Shown: piece after piece, positions 38,385 through 49,827 of the stretch
Position numbering within the stretch: the first letter of the stretch is position 1
Layout: each line of letters starts with the position of its first letter
Assembly (NCBI GenBank): GCA_907163375.1
Contig: CAJQUW010012705.1
Span: forward strand, 151,001 to 215,000
DNA length: 64,000 bases
DNA from: Prostheceraeus crozeri
Taxonomy: Eukaryota > Platyhelminthes > Polycladida > Euryleptidae
Reading direction: 5' to 3'
Program-made: the position numbers and the translations under genes
Notes under the pieces: generated by a model
Database searches by the model: none
What the model was told of the DNA's origin: nothing
The model's input: only the letters and a program-made list of their open reading frames with translations

Positions 38385-38444
<60 letters not shown>
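38385..38444. repeat. (AT)n microsatellite
   Basis: About 60 bp of uninterrupted AT dinucleotide lie downstream, on the minus strand, of the PLE fragment at 38621-39034. Confidence 0.98.
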
Positions 38445-38446
<2 letters not shown>

Positions 38447-38620
38447 CCATGATATGGCCACATATTCATTTCAAAGAAAAAAAGCAATCTACAAGGTAAA
38501 ATCATTTTTATATGAGATGAAATGAAATGAACACTGTTAAAATGGCGTCAGATGGCAATGTACAGATGAAACAGAAAAAGGACAGACATGAAATGACGTA
38601 GTTTGAATCTAATGACATAG

Positions 38621-39034
38621 CTATAGATTTAGCAGAAGTGGAAAGGAACCGTCTCTATTGTTCAGCAAATTGTTATTGTTTTTAATCAGAATCGATTCGA
38701 GAATCTTGTGATTGTTGGTGCACGCAATGACTTTAAAATTCTTTCTCTCTAGCGCGTGTGGATGAACTGATATTTCAGTGGGTACTGGGTACCCCTTCAT
38801 GTGCTCTGAGATCCGAGTAATAAAATGTCTAGAAGTCTCCCCGATATAGACATATTCACATTGTCCACAGGTGTACGAATACGTACATTTTGATTTCAAG
38901 TCGGAGGGAATAATATATTGCTCTATGCAGCCACATGGTTCTTCCTTGATGACTCCGTACATAGCGATTTTATATTTGGTTTCTTCAGTTTCGTGGTTAT
39001 CTTCATTTATAATTTTTGGTTCGCTTCTCGTCAT
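38621..39034 (-). pseudogene. C-terminal part of a Penelope-like element (GIY-YIG)
   Basis: The 137-codon frame reads MYGVIKEEPCGCIEQYIIPS, then CTYSYTCGQCEYVYIGETSR, HFITRISEHMKGY, a conserved HPHA and KILESILIKNNNNLLNNRDG to a stop. CxxC, the GIY-like YVY with IGET, the Arg/His helix and the late glutamate (ILES) are in the usual PLE order. No reverse transcriptase is readable upstream, so the copy is 5'-truncated, the normal outcome of target-primed insertion. The open frame and good motifs suggest a younger insertion than the other relics. Its sequence is distinct from the 59-64 kb family, with its CxxC zinc-linker form and RNNRDG-like tail. Confidence 0.85.
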
Positions 39035-39863
39035 ACTTCATGCCGAGCTCTTATCTGTAGCTTGTTGATGCAAAAAATGATTTTTGTTTTGATTTATTTC
39101 CCATCCCCATAAAAAGTTGGGAAGTTGGGTCAACTAACATTTTATAAGTATTATGCATCCTACTCTGTACTAAGGTATGGATCTCTATGTTCTAGGTATT
39201 GATTTATATTTATACGTGCTGGACTTTAGGTAATATTTTTTTTATGTTGCATGATATGTCAACGATAATTCATAATATTGATTTATAAGATAAGGCCAAA
39301 CTGAAATATATAGAATAAGCTACGTGGACACCATTGGACAAACAAGCAATAAGAAAAATACGAAAATGAGAAGAAATTGTGATTTATTAAAGATGGACAA
39401 TGAATAACAAGTAGAGCAATAAAAATCAAATTTTGATGATTAAAAAATACTACTTATCACAAACTACTAGTATTCTGCATCAGGCGGCGAAGAATGTGGC
39501 GATAGTAGTTGATAACTGCTAGTGGAGAGTTAACTCCTCTCCTGACCAATAATAAATCGTGATCAAAATTTTTGAAATTGCAAAGCAAATCAATGCATAT
39601 TAGTTATTTTAAATGTTGATATGAAAACGTATTAAGCATAGGTTTGCACTCATAAATTTGTCTCTAGTACCGGTATGAGCGTCCGTTAACCGGAATGAAT
39701 ACCAGGCTTTCAGCGAACACATTTTTAAAGGTCAGATACAAATGCAAATACATATCTTTCAGAAAGTCAAACCATAGCTGCAAAAACGACACATTTTCAA
39801 CAAATCAAAAAGTCACTTAAAGACATCTAAATGTTGCTTTACACATATGCAACTTCAACTTAG

Positions 39864-40061
39864 TCATGCGCTGTTTTTGAATCTTCGTGCCTTGGTGGTC
39901 CATATAGCATAATCAGCATTGATAAAACTAGGCGGAGACTTCACCAGCGGATTGATCAACATGAGAAAACGAACACAGCAATAAAGTATTATTCAAACAA
40001 TTGCAACTCTTGTACTCAAGAGATTACTTGCCAACTTCGCTTCAAACAGAAAGGCTTGTAG
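39864..40061 (+). pseudogene. Diverged GIY-YIG fragment related to the 59-64 kb Penelope family
   Basis: The plus strand reads SCAVFESSCLGGPYSIISID, KTRRRLHQRIDQHEKTNTAI, then NNCNSCTQEITCQLRFKQ and a stop at 40059-40061. It aligns without gaps to the intact copy near 63405-63590 (SCVVYEFTCLGDPSSQYIGK, KTKRRLQQRIEEH). The YIG itself has decayed to ISI. It is therefore an old relative of the palindromic PLE pair. There is no start codon and the domain is incomplete. Confidence 0.75.
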
Positions 40062-40267
40062 AATCTCTAATGATTAGGCAAAAACAATCTTAACTTGTTC
40101 ATACAGTTGATGATATTGGCAAGCTCTACCTGCTAGAAAAGATTTGCTAAAATCACAATGTTGTAAAGCATTTTATATGAAAGCAAAAATGAACAGCGGA
40201 GTAATTTCTCAATCAATTAAGCAGTTGTTATAAATAAATATTGTTATTTGATTAGGACACCGTATTA

Positions 40268-40328
40268 TTTTATATATTATATATATATTATTATAAATTA
40301 TATATATATATATATTATTATTTTATAT
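40268..40328. repeat. Interrupted AT-rich microsatellite
   Basis: TATATAT runs broken by TTATTATAAAT segments. Confidence 0.9.
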
Positions 40329-41780
40329 ACAACCCGCGGGTTCTACTTTATCCTCTTCTCTCCTCACCCGGGCTCTTTTGGAGTCTCTTTCGCATGAAAT
40401 CATCAGGTCAACATTTGAAAGGCATTTGACATGGACATCTTCTACAATTCTTCCATTAGCATTATTTAATGAACACAAGCTTTTTATATTACTCAAGTTA
40501 CATAGATTTGCTGAAAGGATAAAACGCCTTCGGACATAATATCTGTTAGTCTATATGTGCAATAGACTTCACAAATTCATTTCCCTTCAGTTTATTTTTC
40601 AGTTTTATCATTTCAGTCCTTTCATACTCTTTACAGACGCCTTCGGTATATTTAACAATTTTAAGCCAGCAATCGTAACTCGTTCAATCGATTGCTGGCT
40701 TAAAATGTAATTATAAATTAACGGCAACTGCTTTTAATGGTCGCGGATAATTGCCCGGTAGTTAGGTACATACACAAGCCTTGAGCATGTATAATTCCCT
40801 TTCAGGACTGCTTAGTGATGTCAGTTTAGATTTATCGGTTTGCATCAGTGAAACAATGCTAACTCTTTTATGTTCTGAAATATGCACTCTACTTGCTGGT
40901 TTGTAAGTTGGACTCCCTATAGTAAGTAGGTATTTGGAAATGAAGGCTTATTTCTAGTCGTCACATTTTGAAAGAAGGATCTGTATATGTATTAGCGTTG
41001 GCTCGTGCCAGTACACAGATCTGCTAGTATGTAGATTCGATAATTTTGATAGATTTGTTAAAATTGGATAGTACTGTGCTTACGATGACTGATTTAGCGT
41101 TCTCATAAACTCTCAAATTCTCACTGCTTGTTCATCCGTAAGAGGACTAATTTAGCTTTCAAACAGACAAACCATGGTGAAGAGTTAAAGTCAATCACGA
41201 ACTGGAGATATAAGCATGAATTCATTGCACAGCTTCAACATTCGGCAAATATCAGCCAGCCTTTTGCGTGTTGGATTTTCATTTTTATTCGTTCTCACGA
41301 AAAGACGAAACCAAACTCTCAAGAAATGTTTCACAAAATCCACAATCTAAACAAAAAGGCTCAAATACTTGGTGGAATTCAATTGCTCTCGAGATGATAT
41401 AAGGACATTCCTTTTACAAAATAAATCCAACCATGTTATAAAGAGTTTGCAGGGACAATGACGGTAAAAGAAGGAATAAATGTATCACGACGTCATACGT
41501 GAAAAAGCCATGCTTTCAAGTCCACTTTTTTAAATCAACGGCATGTCTGAATCCCATCGAGTTGTTGACAATTCCGTTTAATGGGTGGGCTACTCTTGCG
41601 ATCAAACTTGGTAAATTATTTTTGTTTATGATCGAATACTTTCGATTTTCATCTGAAAACATCAACTCCACTTATACATGCAGTCTACATCGCTTACTCT
41701 GAAAAGAGGAGTCACAAGCAACTTACAACAAAAACGAGTGAATCAAAGAATATTTGATTACCAAGAGAATTCGTCATTGA
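40329..41780. other. No supported gene; perfect 18-bp hairpin at 40658-40706
   Basis: ATTTTAAGCCAGCAATCG (40658-40675) pairs perfectly with its reverse complement ending at 40706, around a 13-nt loop. Frames in the rest are short and unsupported. Confidence 0.6.
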
Positions 41781-42258
41781 ATGTTAGACTCTTTCACTAG
41801 ATTGGTAGAACATTTCAGAGCTGAATGGATAAATGAAGCTAAAAGAAGTCGTACAGGAACTAACTATTTAGAATCAGCTCAATTTCATTGCACTGTTAAA
41901 CATTATTTAACCCTTAACTTTAGAAGGAAAGAAAGATATCCGACCATTGTTGAAAATGATGTGTGGAAATCATGATTTAGCTGTAAAAACGGGAACCTAC
42001 AGAAATCGATCAGAAAACGAAGACAGAATATGTAGCTTCTGCAAAGATGGAACAATAGAAACTGTATTCCACTTTATCTGTGAATGCTCGATGTATGACA
42101 ATATCCGGTCACAATTCACGCCTTTTATCATTGATATCATGAAGCAAGATTTCTATGAAATGTTGCAGAGAATAGATATAGGAAGCATTGTGAAGTTAAG
42201 TAAATTTATCCAGGCAGCAATTGACGTCAGAACTATGACATTGTTACAGCACGAATGA
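41781..42258 (+). pseudogene. C-terminus of a LINE ORF2 with zinc-knuckle tail
   Basis: Two overlapping frames joined by one frameshift near 41945-41960 give a LINE ORF2 C-terminus. The first has RAEWINEAKRS and the second GNHDLAVKTGTYRN, ENEDRICSFCKDG, ETVFHFICECSMYDNIRSQF and a stop at 42256-42258. The C-x2-C...H-x3-C knuckle after the reverse transcriptase is typical of jockey/CR1-like LINEs. The reverse transcriptase itself is absent, so this is a 5'-truncated copy. Apart from the frameshift the tail is well preserved, so the insertion is not very old. The clade is uncertain. Confidence 0.75.
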
Positions 42259-43280
42259 CTGCATAAACGCAACTCAACGACAATAAAAGATGAAACATTG
42301 CAATAAGGGCTTTGTCAAGCTTTATATCGCTTGCGTCAGCCAGTTTACGAGTTCCGGAGCATCATCTGGAATTCCATCATCATTTCCGTTTACATAAATA
42401 AATGTTCAAGATCTCCAATTACATTTATCTAATTTATAACTTGTGATTTGAAAAATTCATACAAATACCACTTCATGCTGAAATTCAAATGTCCTCTCCT
42501 TCCAGTGCTTCAATTGTCATTTCTTTCATTTCACGTGTATATATTTCATCGCTTTATTTAAATATAGAATATCATCTTTGACATCATTCTGTATTTGTGA
42601 AAGTCATCATGCATCATTTCATACTCGTGTTCTCTCTTTTGAGAAATAAACGAACTGATATTTTGATATTTTAAATCATTTTTCATGCAAAAGTTGTTCC
42701 TCTAATGACATCTCAAAATGTCAACATCAACTGTTTTGAGATGTAAATTCATTTCAAAAGCAGCGACACAGTTCTTTACAACCAATTCCCAATTCCAGGT
42801 TCTGAGAATAATGGAAAGTAGGAAGCGACAATTATCGACTTCCTTGATTACACATACGATTCTGGTAGCACAATATTGTTTAAATTGCAATAAGTGCGCT
42901 AAGTCATCCGTTTTGATTTCTCCTCGCTATTTGCTCAACGGACTGCTCAGAGCATAGTCTGCAGTAATGATGCGGGTTCTGGGATTTTATGACTTGTTAG
43001 CCGATTATAGCTTCCCCGTGGCTTCGTCGTAAACTGACGCTTGACGCTTTGGCCACGTGTCAAGTCAAAGGGCATTCATGAATATTTGACATAATGCTGA
43101 GCTAAATCCTCATTCCCGATTATCAAGAAACATGGAAATTTCAAGTCCTTCAGAAAGTTTGAGATTTCTTTGAAGGTGGGATAACACTAGACCTGGATGA
43201 AGAGGGAGAATGTATATTTCGTCTCAAATGAAAATCTAAATGCCTAATGTAATGAAACGCAAATTGATCTAAGTGAAAAC
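42259..43280. other. No feature seen
   Basis: The frame at 42718-42957 is mirrored on the other strand and has no domain. AT-rich otherwise. Confidence 0.4.
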
Positions 43281-43710
43281 ATGACATTTATCTCTTTGGA
43301 CATAAGGAATTTATAACTTTGCAAGGCATAGAAAGCATTCCCATCTTTGCTGAAGGTTTCAAAGTTAAAGATATGATTAACATTCTTAAATTCGCATCAT
43401 TCAATCGCGAAAGCTTGTAATATTGACGTTTATCGTCGGTTTTCCTATGGGATCACATTTCGGATCCTCATTTTCCATTATCTTTTTGAAATGCATTGAA
43501 AGCGTGGCGTTGAAGCAATTGTAGAAAAATGCAGCATCAAACCTTGCATACCTCATAGAAACGTAGATGACATCATCCTCGGTCCTTTTTGCAACAATCT
43601 GACTATTTTGGAAAGTATTCGGTTAATGAGAGCACTCAATTCACTTCAGAGATCCCAGAAAGCAGGTTTTGTAATTTTCTCGATGTTGATCGAATGGCAA
43701 TAGAATGGAA
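43281..43710 (+). pseudogene. Penelope-like reverse transcriptase remnant, 5' part
   Basis: Across several frames the plus strand preserves PLE reverse-transcriptase motifs in order: FISLDIRNL (family: LVSFDVESLF), KDMINILKFASFN, GFPMGSHFGSSFS (family: GVSMGSPLAP), HRNVDDIIL (the YVDD catalytic box, tyrosine lost) and ESTQFTSEIPES with NFLDVDRMA (family: KFTTEV...FLDV). Frameshifts and stops show it is dead. The coding similarity stops at 43710, exactly where a 777-bp inverted-repeat element begins, and weak similarity resumes beyond it. Confidence 0.75.
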
Positions 43711-44487
43711 CATAGAGCAAGTATATTTAGGTACAGTAGCAACTCAGTATCACCAGTGTGTATACAGTTTCAATTTTTTATTAAATGAACTTGAGTTGAG
43801 ACCCGGTGCCAAATTTTAGAAAAGCAAATTTTTGCAGTTTTGAAGAAATTGCCACGAATGACTGATTATGATGGTACTACAGAAGGAATATCATTTCACA
43901 AAATCCTCCGTGTCATGACAACCTTGGAGAGGTAATGTTTGTTAAATTAGCAGCTCGATGTGTTACTATTGCTTTAATACTCAGCCTTATTGATAAGAAT
44001 ATTGTGATCGTATCACAAACTACTTGCAACTGAAAGAGCAAAATATCATAATCAGAGACAATGATCACGATTAACTTTAAAATTTGTAAAAGTGTCCACA
44101 TTAACATTCAGATTCAAGAAATGAAACACAAATTTAGTGAAACATAGAATCACGCCAATGACAATTGAGTTAAAATGATGAAATTTCAGCTAAGAAGCAA
44201 TAAGATCTCAAATCTTCCACGAAGACCTGCAATGGATCCTTGATAATCAACTGAATTTCCGCTTCATTGAGATATCTGCTAGTGAATGCTTCCTTTTGAT
44301 ATCTAATAAGTTTCATGCTAGTTATATAGAGCTACTAAATCGCTAGTATATAAACATAGGAATAATTTGCAAACATTTAGCTTTTTAAAAAGTGATCAAA
44401 ATTTTTTGGACTGCAGAAACGTAATCTCCGCTAAAAGCTGAATCTTTTGATACCTACCGCATGTACCGGTACGCTACTTACTCTATG
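43711..44487 (+). mobile_element. Non-autonomous inverted-repeat element inserted in a PLE remnant
   Basis: This copy runs from CATAGAGCAAGTATATTTAG to the terminal CTCTATG and is 777 bp long. It shares internal blocks with the 28381-29218 copy, including GCAAATTTTTGCAGTTTTG, CTTGGAGA and GTTTGTTAAATTAGCA. TGGAA lies at both junctions but overlaps the inverted repeat on the right, so the exact target duplication is ambiguous. No coding capacity. It must be younger than the PLE relic it splits. Confidence 0.75.
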
Positions 44488-44556
44488 GAATGTATAATGA
44501 AGCATTTAGGAAACCATCCCATTCCAATGTTTTGCCAGGTGATATAAACTGGGAGT
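44488..44556 (+). pseudogene. Probable continuation of the split PLE remnant
   Basis: Directly after the inverted-repeat element the plus strand reads EAFRKPSHSNVLPGDINWE. It matches the YRKxTHx segment that follows FLDV in PLE reverse transcriptases (IYRKDTYTGHLLNYNS in the 62-kb copy). Position, strand and order fit the fragment ending at 43710. Confidence 0.55.
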
Positions 44557-47500
44557 GAGACCAAAACTGTTTTCTTCTTACTTTTGACTTCCAAACTTTC
44601 GTCGAAAGCCATCAGATATCAAGTTGGTATCTTATAAATCATGACTGAAAACGCTAATTGTCGGTTGACAAAGAATAAAGCTTAAACACGTGGAGTGAAC
44701 GCAAGATAGTATAAGTCGGCTAGATAGCTATTCCGCTTGTTTGGAAAAGCTTTGGGGTAATTGGTTACCCACTATGGTTGGATTATGGTTAAATTCGTAC
44801 GTGCATTTTTATCTTTATGGATGAAAATATTTTAGATGATAAAGTACATGATAAAAAACCACCGCTAAGAATTGTACAGTATATCATACTTACAGGTGCT
44901 ATTTCATTTTCAAATGCTCTGATACATCCTAACTCACAGTAATAATCATTATTTCAATGCAGTGTAAATATCTACATAGACGACACGGCAAAATTCGACA
45001 AGAGCTTGGACACCCTGCATTATGCATTGACCATATAAGGCTACATGTCAGAAGAAGCTGACGACGAGACGCTTGTCGTCACAATGTATAGCTATAATTC
45101 AAATGCTGTGCTCTATGCTGTACGGCAGTGGTTTATTAATGTACCGGTAACCTGACATTGAACCAACCACCGGACCATATCTTTTTATGTCAAATGTTCG
45201 ACATACTGGTATGTCGCCGTTCGAGACAACATGACATTTATGTATGACGAACATTGCCAATTCATGTTCAACACTGTCCTCAACTGCTTGTGTCATTTCC
45301 CATGAGTATATACATCAAATACAGCATTAATAGTAGACTATTCCTACAAATAGAGTCAATTTATCGAACTGTTTGTTGATTTGCAAGTCAGAAAGTCTTG
45401 AAATTTTGTATCAACTTCTGAATTATGTTTTGTGTTTTCTTTGTTGAAGATCTTTCTCCTCATGTTTTAAATGCGATTTTCAGAAAATGTTTAGCAACAT
45501 CAAATTTCGTAGCTGTTGCAGACGAATCATATAAATGATATTTCAATGTAAATTCAAAAAACCAAAGGATACCCACAGGATGCTCTTGTGCATTTCATTT
45601 CAAGATTTTTCGTGTCTTGCATGAGAATTTCATTGTCTAGAAATACCTCACGCATATCAGTATCTAACACAATTAGTCAGAGAAAAAAACGAATTTTGTC
45701 TTTTGATACATGATTTTCTATTGAGTTTGAACATGATAAGTATGACGTGACACAGTTCCTTCATTCATATGATTGTAATGATGTAAAAAATTGAAATTTA
45801 GTCGAAGGCGTTCTGCTCCAATGTGAACTCGCTTAAGTATCCAGGTCATGACATGTCAAAATATTCAGCATTTCTATTTTCATATATTTACAATTAAAAT
45901 ACACAAAAATCCGAGACATCACATTACTTTTCCGCATTATCAAACTACGATGAAATATTACTTTCCAAATTTGAAATCGATGAATAGTCTCATTACTACA
46001 TTTTGTTCAGCAGTAGCAGAGTCGCGACTTAAAAGGATGAATAATTTCGAGGGAGAATCCATTTAATGATAGAAAATGGCAAATATTTAGAGATATGAGA
46101 GGTTGTTGTTACAGGGTTGTATAGTTCAATGCACATTGTCATTTTTTATATATTTTTATTCCATTTCACGTTGGAGAAGCAGGCTGAATAACCTCATCTG
46201 GCGTCAATGTATCTTCATTCACAAAATTTTAGAATTGCATTTCATTAACAGTTTCCAAACTATTTAAACATAATAAATAAATCGAGGCACATGATTTTGC
46301 TCTGATTATGCAAACAGCAAAACACATGTAAAGTGCATTGGGATTACTCAATTAAAAATGGAAGTGATTACTAAAACATTCTGAAAAAGGTTGACTGCTC
46401 TGGCTTTTGTTGTGTAGCCTCATTCCTCAACAGGGAATTAGATTCCTTACTTACACAAAATAAAACTCTAATCAAACGATATCTCACACTGCATACAATA
46501 TCATACAATAAGGACAAGAAATAGAATGACAACCATTATAGAAGATTCACCTCAATAAATTTGCACAATATATCTGATCTTTCTAAAACTACGCTCAACC
46601 TCCGTAAATGCAAAACTGTGCCTTCGCTTTGCTTTCAATTACATAATAAATGCTGACCTAATAATGCAAATTTTCGAGCTTCAATTTGATAGCTTAAATG
46701 AATGTCGCGAATTCAAAATCTCAAAGCTCATACCATTCACGAAATAAATCAGAAAACAATTTAGAAGCCAATGACCTACGAATCAACTTGATCACAAACA
46801 GCAAATATATTCCCAAGCTTTAGTTTCTATATGCCTTTTATCTCTTTAGACAGATGGGATTGAGTTGATTCTATAGAATAATCAAGACCAATCAGTCAAA
46901 TCAGTAGTAAAGTGACCATTGTGAGGTTTTAGAGTAAACAGTTTAGTGAAATGAGAGAATTGTTTTCTCACGAACGACTCCAGAGGCGACGGATCGGATG
47001 AACGATGCGTTATTAAGTTCTTAGGAGATGAAAACTTGCGACGTTTTCATCTTCTAAAAACTTTAGAGTAAACAGTCACATACATGCAGACTTCTCGAAC
47101 ATTTTCAATGAAGTTATGCAATTCGACTTTAAGTGGTGCCTAATTGACGCATGAGGCAGCAAAGTGCTTTTAAGTACTTTTGAATAATTTCTTGCATCTC
47201 ATTACTTTTTCTCTTTTTCGCTTTCTCCACTCCTCAATTCTAAAGACTTACGAAGTTCTTGAAGTAACTAAAAAGAGTTTTATGCTCTCTCAAAAAACTC
47301 TAATTCGAATTATGACGAACTCTTCCATCAAGAATCTTTCTGACTTTGCTGAAATCTTTCACTTGTTCTTATGCTCATATTTACAGACAATAGCACTCTC
47401 GAATATTTCATAATACTTGACACTTTTATGATACTTTACAATAATTACATAAAAGTTACGGAGAACTTTCGCATCTATTCTCAAAATCCTTATCAAATTT

Positions 47501-48031
47501 TATCCGGTGAATTCTTCATGATTTCTGTTTTTTTAGCTCCAATGTCATTTGGCTTTCATTTACACTTAAAATGAGGCCAACAAGAAATCTGAAAAATGCT
47601 GTGAATATCAATTTATCGCTCTTAGTTTGATGCTCTTAAATGTTCTCTTCTGGGAAGTGCAATACCACAGGTTCATACAAACCAATATCTCTAAAATCCA
47701 AATGCGAATTTAATTGAAAAAATACTTCGACACAAAAAATACGTTATGTGTAAAGTAATAAGAAGAGTTAATTCTGGCTCTAATCTAAACCATTTCCGTC
47801 GTTTTTCAAAGTTTTTTTTCAATCAGAATTTTTTTCAATCATCAGAAAAATATTCACTTTCAGTGATCGCAACAAATGGAATATCTACATGAAGCGAACA
47901 ACAATGACAGGGTACAATGCATGATAAACGATGTTCTTCGATGACTTTGTTTGATCGTGTTTTTGGTCAATAAATACTACTTAACAGCTTTTAAGTAGTG
48001 CTCGAAATATATTTTAAGAGTACACTTCAAA
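44557..48031. other. No supported gene; hairpin at 47015-47063
   Basis: The stretch is very AT-rich with short frames. AAGTTCTTAGGAGATGAAAAC (47015-47035) folds with 47043-47063 around a 7-nt loop, with two mismatches. The 15-bp sequence TTTAGAGTAAACAGT occurs at 46928-46942 and 47062-47076. Downstream of the minus-strand gene ending at 48032 I see no AATAAA; an ATTAAA variant lies at 47714-47709. Confidence 0.4.
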
Positions 48032-49164
48032 TTATCTGCGCATAGACCTCGTGAACTTCTTCTGAAACAAATTGATGCCGGGAGTCATAGTCCACACACT
48101 TTCACCAGGAGTTGGAACTCCCTCAACAGTGCATATTCGATCATCTAATACATCTACACTTACTGGATGTCTCACTCGCACATAAACATAACGTTCTTCA
48201 GGAATTATACATTTTGGCACAACATCGCCGTCTTTAAGAAGAATTAAAAACCTCTTCCAACCATCTTCGTCTTCATCATCTTCTTCACGAACGACAGTCT
48301 CAGCATCGGTAAACACCTTCCCTGTTTCACTATCGCAGAAGTTAAGTCCTGGACTGAGTTCTGCAAACCAACGACGAGATCGCGTGTGTTCAAGCCCTAA
48401 CACCAATGCTACAAATTCTTCATTGAAAAGTGCATCCACAGTCGTCTCTATGAAGTCGTCTTCGTCGACGATAACGAGTTTTGGAAACAGAAGCACAGAT
48501 AGAACTGGAACCATTTTTGGGCTGGTCCTTAGACCACTGCCTTCCTTCACAAATTCATGACTCCAGCATGAAACTTCAGAGTTCGAGTCCATCTCCTTAG
48601 CGTCCTCCTCGTCTCTGTATCCCGCGGACTTTTCCTTATCTGGATCGATGCAAAAGATGCTGTGTCGTGTGCTGAGATTGGTAGTAGAACGTGGCATAGA
48701 GAAACCATCGCGGGTAAGGGAATGAGTACTGCGCGAAGGCTGTCGTGAGTAAAATGCTCCCCATTGGCACGCCACAACCTCCGACGACATGAGGTGCTGA
48801 AGTTTGCGACGAACATATTCCCAGTCACCCTCACCGCTGCCTATACTGACGGTTTGCACAGACGCGGCGTTGTGTGTCGGAGACTCTAAAGCTGTGAAAA
48901 CACTCGGTGAAGTGAAGCTGTCCAGGTTAATATCGTCACCGGGATGAAGACCACAATCTTCAAGCAGGGATTTCGACCTCCAGTCCGAGTCGGAGGAACG
49001 TAGGGAACGGCGACCACGGCGAACGTCAGTGATACCCATGAGAAGGCATGAGCGGCGGAGAAGGGTTATGAGGGAACCAATAGTGTCTTCTTTAGTGGCG
49101 TTGAACCATAGGTCCTTCCTTCCACCTTTCAGCTTCAGTCGTAGAGGGAAGTTGACCGTCCGAT
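48032..49164 (-). CDS. Terminal exon of an unrecognised host gene with a ubiquitin-like stretch
   Basis: The minus-strand frame is open for 397 codons, but a textbook acceptor (CCGTTTAACCATATCCACAG, ending at 49165) places the exon start at 49164, with an intron in codon phase 1. The 1133-nt exon runs to a stop at 48032 and encodes about 377 residues. The first 75 or so (VNFPLRLKLKGGRK, ATKEDTIGSLITLLRR, LLEDCGLHPGDDINL) have the look of a ubiquitin-like beta-grasp domain. A Ser/Arg-rich middle follows, then hydrophobic KMVPVLSVLLFPKLVIVDED, an acidic run (VREEDDEDEDG) and a well-structured C-terminus ending FTRSMRR. I do not recognise the family. Upstream exons would lie beyond 49.9 kb. Nested transposons occupy the adjoining intron. 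Confidence 0.75.
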
Positions 49165-49276
49165 CTGTGGATATGGTTAAACGGCATAAATTATGCATGA
49201 AAAGAAAGAATGCAAGCCTAAACAATTGTCTTTATATAAATTCTAATTAAATATCTGAAGAGAATGACAACTATTG

Positions 49277-49637
49277 GTACTTCTTTCTTCACCACCACAT
49301 TTTTCAAGTTTTCCAAAATCATCACTGAGTGACACTACAACACGACTGAGAAGTCTTACTTGACCACTGGGATGAAGGACTGGTCCCTTCGATACTCAGT
49401 TAGAATACAATATACAGCTGTGATAATTAACTTCGTGTGATTGTTGTCTACAGACAAATGACAAGCAGTTGTCCAATTCTGAGGCTGTAAATGCTCTACA
49501 AGTCAGATAAGAGGAGTTTTGCACACTCAACGCTATGCGACGTTAGTGAGAACAAATAGGAGCAAGAGAAGATCGTTGACGATGCAACACTTCAGGGTGT
49601 CAACAACAGAAATGTGGGGGGGGGGAATAGAAGTACC
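49277..49637. mobile_element. 361-bp DNA transposon with perfect 8-bp target duplication
   Basis: CAACTATT occurs at 49269-49276 and again at 49638-49645. Between them is a 361-bp unit whose ends are GGTACTTCT and AGAAGTACC. The inverted repeat extends imperfectly to about 28 bp, to CCACATTT, including a run of ten G at 49616-49625. Eight-base duplications are typical of hAT, P and Merlin elements; a GG start suits Merlin slightly better. There is no coding capacity. It interrupts the left inverted repeat of the tRNA-like element, so it is the younger insertion. Confidence 0.9.
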
Positions 49638-49750
49638 CAACTATTAAGTCAATGCAAGACACCAACACCCTTGATTCCCCAACCGCACAGCTGGTATAAG
49701 CTGTCGATATCACTTGCAGATGACTTCTGTCTTCACTCGCATTCCTTTTG

Positions 49751-49827
49751 ACCGTCAGCGTGGCCTAGTGAAGAAGGTGCGAGCTCGTCTCCACCGCGGA
49801 CTTCGGTTCGATTCCTGGGTCAGGCGA
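49751..49827 (+). ncRNA. tRNA-derived sequence with A and B boxes
   Basis: TGGCCTAGTGA (49761-49771) matches an A box and GGTTCGATTCC (49805-49815) matches a B box exactly, spaced as in tRNA genes. The acceptor and T stems do not pair well, so this is a tRNA-derived promoter and not a functional tRNA. Such heads drive SINE transcription by RNA polymerase III. It is oriented opposite to the gene at 48032-49164. Confidence 0.75.

Noticed and set aside
40658-40706. MicroRNA precursor
   Set aside because: The 18-bp perfect stem is too short for a typical animal precursor, and I recognise no known mature sequence.
49751-49827. A functional tRNA gene
   Set aside because: The A and B boxes are good, but the acceptor and T stems do not pair, and the sequence sits inside a repeat element. 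It is tRNA-derived, not a tRNA.
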